From Euglena gracilis (lineage: Eukaryota > Euglenida > Euglenophyceae > Euglenales): a DNA stretch of 64,000 nucleotides. The stretch is from positions 48,564,231 through 48,628,230 of the forward strand of contig CP154956.1 in assembly GCA_039621445.1 (NCBI GenBank). The letters run 5' to 3'. The notes under the pieces were generated by a model. The model made no database searches. It saw only the letters and a program-made list of their open reading frames with translations, and had not been told where the DNA came from. A program made the position numbers and the translations under genes. This document shows positions 59,701 through 64,000 of this stretch, piece after piece; the stretch's first letter is position 1, and the number at the start of each line of letters is the position of its first letter.

Positions 59701-62700
59701 AGACACCCCTCCCCCCTCAACGACTTTTCCTTATTTACAGCCGCCCTTTGGGCGGTTGGATGGTAACGGATTTTTCGCATTTAGGGATCCAAAAATGGGT
59801 CAAAAATGGGAAATGGGTTAGAAAAGGGCTGGCCAGGGCAAATTTGGGGTGGAAAAATCTTTTTTTTTGCATAATTGGCAGTTTCTTGGGTTTTTTTTTG
59901 CAATTACGGTTTTTCCTGGTTTGACCCTGGGTCGGGCCCAGTTCCAGCCTGGGACCCCCAGGGGTGGGGGTCAGCCAGCAGTCTATTTTCCAGCCAGCCC
60001 AAATCTTCTGTCCTCTCAGCTGGACCTCCCGGAGGGTTGTCAAAAATGGCCTGGTCCGGGGTCATGGTGATAACCTGCGGTTCTCATGACCTGGGGGTGG
60101 GGGTTCTACCCCAGGGTTTGATATAAGGAGGGCGTACATGGTTTAGGTGGGGGGCTGTCCCCCCCACCCCCCCCCCCTCCTGGCCCGCAGGGGGGGGGTC
60201 CGGACCCCCCCCCACCTGCCAGGGGGGTCCGGACCGACCCTCGGGGGGTTCCCGGGACCCCCCCAAAAAGGGTCAAATTTTTCCTCCGGCGCTTCGCACC
60301 GAAATTTTTTTGCATTTTTGGCACATTTTTGCCCAAAAAGTGCCCAAAATGGCACTTTTGGTCGTTTTGGGGGGTCAAAAAATTTCGGCCCGGCGCTTTG
60401 CGCCGGGCCGAAATTCGGCCACCCTGACCGCGCACCTGTTTAGGTGGGGGGGGCGGCCCCCCCCCCCCCCCCCCCCCTCCTGGCCCGCAGGGGGGGGTCC
60501 GGACCACCCCCCCCACCTGTCCTTATATCGAACCCTGTTCTACCCCCCCTTTCCCCAATGGTTAGCTTCGCTCTTCCTCTAGAGGTAAGAGTTCAGCGAT
60601 CCCCCCCCCTAGGGGGGTCCCCACTAAGCAATGCTCTTCTCTCACCCATTTATGCCCCCCCCCCCCCGTCAACCACCAAACTGAATCCTACGACCCCCCC
60701 CCCCCGGGTTAGACAGGTTTTGCACAGTTTATTGTAAGCCTGCTTTTTTGCTGACATCATTGGAAGCCCTTCGGTTTTGAGGTGGTGGTGGTGGGGGGTC
60801 CAGACAGCCCCCTAGATGTTGGGAGCAGGGTTCAATATAAGGAGGGCGTACGGGGTTTAGGTGGGGGTGTCCCCCCTTCCCAACCCCTCCTGGACCTTCC
60901 GGACCACTTCCCCCCCCACCTGCCAATGGGATATCTGGGACCCTCCCCCAAAAGGTCAAGTTTTCCTTCTGGCGCTTTGCACGCTTTTCCTTCTGGCGCT
61001 TTGAATTTTGGAATTTTGGCCATTTGGGTGGGTCAAAATTTTTCCACCTTGGGCTTTGTGCCGGGCCGAAAATCGGCCACCGTTGTTTAGGTGGAGGGTG
61101 TCCCTCCCCCTTTCTGGACCGGAGGGGGGGGGTGGGGGTCCGACCTACCCCCCACCACCTGCCCTGCCATTGAGGTTTGGCCCGAACCCCAACCCCTCCT
61201 TGGCAGGTTCCAAAAATAGCGAAAATTTTCTTCCGGCACTGCACACTGGAAAATGAGCCAAAAAATGCCCCTTTCTCTCACTTTTAAGCATATTGCACAT
61301 TTTTTGATGTTTTGGTGTTTTCCACAAACAAAGTGTTCAAAAAATTTCAAAAAACCAGCGTTTTTTTAAATTTATTTTTCAAAGAAAATTCAGAAATTTT
61401 TCGCCAAATTTGGAGTGGTATCCGGCCCTTTGTCGGTCCACAAAACCAAAAATTTTCCTGGCCTCCTTCAATTTCGAGGCAGGCCCCAGATCCGCGGGCG
61501 CCTACAGCGTTGCAGAGCGGGGTCTGGTCGAGACATGCCCCCACCGGGCGTGCAGGGCCACTTGAGCCTGGGGAGGAAAGCAAAAGACCCCTCAGCCCAT
61601 CTGAAATCCTTGATTAATTGGATGGGGAGACTTGACCCCCCCCCCCCCCGAATGGGGGGGGTACTGTGGGACGGTGGAGAATGGCTCACTATCTCAATCA
61701 CTCCCCCCACTCAAGCACAAATGACTCAAAATTATGTGCTTTGGCCATTCCATCCGAAAAGAATTCTGGCCACTTGGTCAGTCTGGCGCCAAACCCAACC
61801 AAGCCAAAAGGGGGGGACATGCCGAGAAGCCAATCAGTCACCCATCACAATAAAACGCTCTCACTTATAACCCCCCTTCCTTATAAACCTCATTTTTAAC
61901 CCCCTCCCCTCAGGCCAACCAAGCGAAGGACGACGAAAACCACCCCTTTCTGATGAAGAAAACGACGATCGGGACGTTTTTGGGGGGCCATTCTCACCCG
62001 AAAAGAGATTTTCATGTGAGGAATTTATTTTTTGCAGTCAAGCAAATGATTTGATTGAATGAATTCATTTCATTGAAAAAAAGTGTTGTTGCGGTGAAGC
62101 AGTGGTCTATTCCTTGAAGTGCTGGCAATTTAAAACACAGGAAATCGAATGAGCTTTTATTGAACAATAACTTAGGCGGCCTAACTCGCACTTAGCTTTG
62201 AAAGTGACTGTAAATTTGCGTCGACACGCAAATCCAAAAAAAATTTCTGTTTTCGAACACCGTGGCCTGAGACTCAGGACAGTCCGAAAATAGTGTCTCC
62301 CTGCACCCCAGGGCCTGGGAACGAAAGCAACGACCTGGAACTCCACGGTCTACGGGCACAGCGCTCCCAGGGCCCAGTGTGCATGAACACAAAGCGGCGG
62401 GCGATGAAACGAGGGGACTCCATTGTGCATTTGCGCTTTGGTGCTATTTTTTTTATTATAAAAAATAAAAACATTTGCGCTTTGGCGCAATTTTTTTTTA
62501 CTTTTTTGTAATTCAACATGTGGGTGACCATTGCCGTACTTGCACAATGATAACAACTTATGTGTCAACGTGTGTTTCCCTTGCGCCACAGGCAATGGGT
62601 AGGCTCATGAAGAATGGAAATTTAAGAGTTATATTGCGCCAAAGCGCAATAAAAATACAATTTTTAAAATTGCAAAAGCAACATGGCTTGCGCCGAAGCG

Positions 62701-64000
62701 CAAATATAACTGTTTAAAACTTATCTCACAACGGAGGAAGAGAACGGCCCTGGTAGAGTATGAACACCAGAGGGGATAGAGCACAAATGTGGAACAGGGG
62801 GACGGAAGTCCTCTCTCAGTCACGTTGCCTTAAAATTGATCAACATTGTGAGTTGGCGCAAGAGCCACACTGCTTCGCAATTTTAAAATGTGCATTTCTA
62901 TTGCGCTTTGGCGCAATAGAACTCTTAAATTTCTATTAGTCATAAGTCTACCCATTGCGCTGTGGCGCAACAGTTATCAATTTTTAATTTCTCATTTTTA
63001 TCACTGCGGGTGGAGAGAGCAGTCCTGGAAGCATCCCATTACCAGAGCGAACAGGGCTAAGGTGGAGGGAAGCCTTGCCTGGGACAGGGTCCAACCCCCC
63101 CCCTTCATGTTGGGAGGGGTGTCCAGACCCCTCTCAAGGCTTCCCGTACATCCCTGCATCCCAGGCAACCCATGAGCTTTTTATTAAAAAAAATATTATT
63201 ACAAGACAAAGGTGAACGTGCATTTTGAAACTTTTATTTGCATTTGTTTGTATCTGCTGCACAGGAGTGCAAAACGCTGCAGCCAACGTGGTTGCTTGCT
63301 TTGGCCCGCAAGATCCTTGTCAGCCCGAAGCACAGCGCAGACAAGGACGTGGCGTGGGGCAAGGCCTTTCTCTACATGGCACTCATCCTCAGCGGCCGCG
63401 TCTTCGATCGGGAGAATTGTGGCAGGTCCGCACACCGCTCCGCACCATTCCCTTGCTGTTGACCGGAAGGGGCAGTTGCACAATTTTGTTCTTAATTGTG
63501 ATTCAGATTGCGTGTCAAACCAGCGCAGGATGGCCACATGAGGCTGACCTGGTCTTTCCCCCTGAGGGCTCCCTGACTCCCTGCCCTTTCCGCAAGGATC
63601 GTGGCCGCTTTGTTGGACCTTCGGAAGTTCAAGCACGTGCGCCAGCTGCTGGCGCAGCTGCTGGGCCACTGCATCGCGAAGTGCGCGCCGGCGGTGGTGG
63701 TGGCGCAGATGTGGGGCCGGCTGAAGGATGCCCTCGCAGACCCAACGGGCTACACGCCGGAGCTGCTGTATCTGGCGCTAAAGCTCCAGGCCGTCTTCCA
63801 GGTCTGTGTCCCGGCCACCACCGAGCCCAGCAGCCCTGCCCTCGTGCCGTTTGTATGCCCTTTTTTTGACCTTCACTTCAATTCTGCATCTGGATGGCAG
63901 ATTCCAGTAGAGGATGCATGTCGCCTTTCCCGTGCCTTATCTGCAGTCTGCGAAGCAGAATGAATTGCCGGAAGCTTTGTTGAAGCTGCTGAAGACAAAT
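56786..64000 (+). CDS. Pol5/MYBBP1A (DNA polymerase phi) family protein, 5' part, eight exons, runs off the window
   Basis: Exons: 56786-56869, 57410-57490, 57709-57861, 58483-58599, 61914-62015, 63265-63425, 63597-63801, 63947 to window end; 957 nt, 319 residues, all joined in phase by GT-AG introns. Family marks: EVRQRGALRLLRHI (exon 3); YCAKRLLRGCCKRDGGTRIG then SALALSLLL (residues 116-144), matching the Y-x-(L)-KRL-x-RG-(L)...R-x-G-(F)-x-(V)-AL segment at the N-terminus of the family; WGKAFLYMALILSGR (exon 6), the 'GrlFGl.AiiqSg' segment; YTPELLYLALKLQ (residues 285-297), the 'LTPEglaLaL' segment. Known members are nucleolar HEAT-like proteins acting in rRNA synthesis and ribosome assembly; they are not working polymerases. 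The start ATG has GCCGCC before it and a CTGCAG acceptor 9 nt upstream. Exon 5 (34 codons) is the least certain. Introns hold satellite and MITE-like repeats. Confidence 0.72.
57862..58482 (+). other. Intron 3 of the Pol5-like gene
   Basis: GTCTGTC...CCTTCAG, phase 0, joining NEKDE to VDEEHD. A second in-phase CAG|GT at 57888 lies just after the donor. No repeat of the satellite family inside. Confidence 0.7.
59460..59632 (+). repeat. Satellite fragment inside a Pol5-like gene intron
   Basis: Shares GGACCCCTTGGCGGCTGAAT-type sequence, AATAACTCGGGCCTGG, GGAGTTG and ATCCAGTCGCTCGCGACTGA with 35,740-35,930 and 38,367-38,565, diverged by about a fifth by eye. Confidence 0.75.
60100..60530 (+). 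repeat. Dispersed C-rich repeat, copy 3
   Basis: Starts TTTGATATAAGGAGGGCGTA; contains TGCCCAAAATGGCACTTTTG and GGCGCTTTGCGCCGGGCC. It includes two C/G-run halves and is itself partly duplicated (60150-60190 and 60450-60500). Confidence 0.7.
60557..60605 (-). repeat. Fold-back element, right half, minus strand, inside a Pol5-like gene intron
   Basis: On the minus strand: TCGCTGAACTCTTACCTC-TA-GAGGAAGAGCGAAG. The small stem is kept with an extra C-G pair, while the sequence around it differs from all satellite copies. Confidence 0.7.
60820..61260 (+). repeat. Dispersed C-rich repeat, copy 4
   Basis: Starts TTCAATATAAGGAGGGCGTA; TTCCTTCTGGCGCTTTGCAC is doubled; ends with TTTTCTTCCGGCACTGCAC. 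Confidence 0.7.
62016..63264 (+). other. Intron 5 of the Pol5-like gene, carrying a MITE-like fold-back
   Basis: GTGAGGAA donor after ...KRDFH, and a TGCACAG acceptor before ECKTLQP. It holds a 390-bp inverted-repeat element at 62581-62970 and further TTGCGCTTTGGCGCAA hairpins at about 62430 and 62474. Confidence 0.55.
62581..62970. mobile_element. MITE-like inverted-repeat element
   Basis: Arms of about 70 bp: TTGCGCCACAGGCAATGGGT...AAATTTAAGAGTT...TTGCGCCAAAGCGCAAT on the left and its reverse complement at 62899-62970. TTGCGCTTTGGCGCAA hairpins lie within each arm and nearby. No coding capacity. Confidence 0.7.

Larger units (their letters stand above)
58600..61913 (+). other. Intron 4 of the Pol5-like gene, 3.3 kb, repeat-filled
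   Basis: GTGTGTCC donor and CCCTCAG acceptor. It contains a satellite-module fragment at 59460-59630, two copies of a dispersed C-rich repeat (60100-60530, 60820-61260) and a minus-strand relict of the fold-back element at 60557-60605. No conserved coding exon was recognised inside it. Confidence 0.55.

Overview
Nuclear DNA of a protist. The best guess is a euglenid (Euglenozoa), with moderate confidence. The argument is the right-hand third: two split genes lie on the + strand with very large introns. Most of those introns are ordinary GT-AG, but two introns of the small CBS-domain gene have no GT/AG ends. Those two have complementary ends and a CAG (or TAG) at +4 to +6 facing a CTG at -8 to -6, which is how I remember the non-conventional introns of euglenids. 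Applying that rule restores the CBS fold and the reading frame exactly. No rRNA or spliced-leader RNA gene was seen.

Layout. 1-900: low-complexity and short tandem repeats of about 58 bp. About 900-40,290: almost continuous satellite DNA, except a unique island at 28,620-30,340. The satellite is built from a few modules used in a fairly fixed order: (A) a 163-164 bp tandem unit; (B) an approximately 85-nt fold-back element; (C) a 40-120 nt nearly pure C tract; (D) an approximately 500-900 bp module made of related sub-repeats that share the core TATCTCG...GGGGAGTTG in both orientations. In many copies module D forms an approximately 150-nt hairpin. Two stretches also carry a 19-bp minisatellite and GCC-rich DNA. 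The array shows higher-order units, a recent 2.4-kb duplication, one clean 2.5-kb inversion and, nested within it, a 190-bp flip. All long open frames in this part are by-products of the repeats on both strands.

40,290-44,780: intergenic DNA with inverted and direct repeats, a 101-nt near-perfect hairpin and a stray satellite block. 44,793-53,218: a four-exon gene for a 142-residue protein that is just a pair of CBS domains. 53,219-56,785: intergenic, rich in microsatellites. From 56,786 to beyond the window end: the first eight exons (319 codons) of a Pol5/MYBBP1A (DNA polymerase phi) family nucleolar protein.

The two genes are not visibly connected in function. Their introns hold MITE-like fold-backs, microsatellites, a second dispersed repeat family and, in the Pol5-like gene, satellite fragments, so the same repeats that make up the satellite are also invading gene introns. 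The least explained feature is the fold-back element: about 25 copies, two mutually exclusive hairpins, paired base changes in the stem, and nearly always followed by a C tract.
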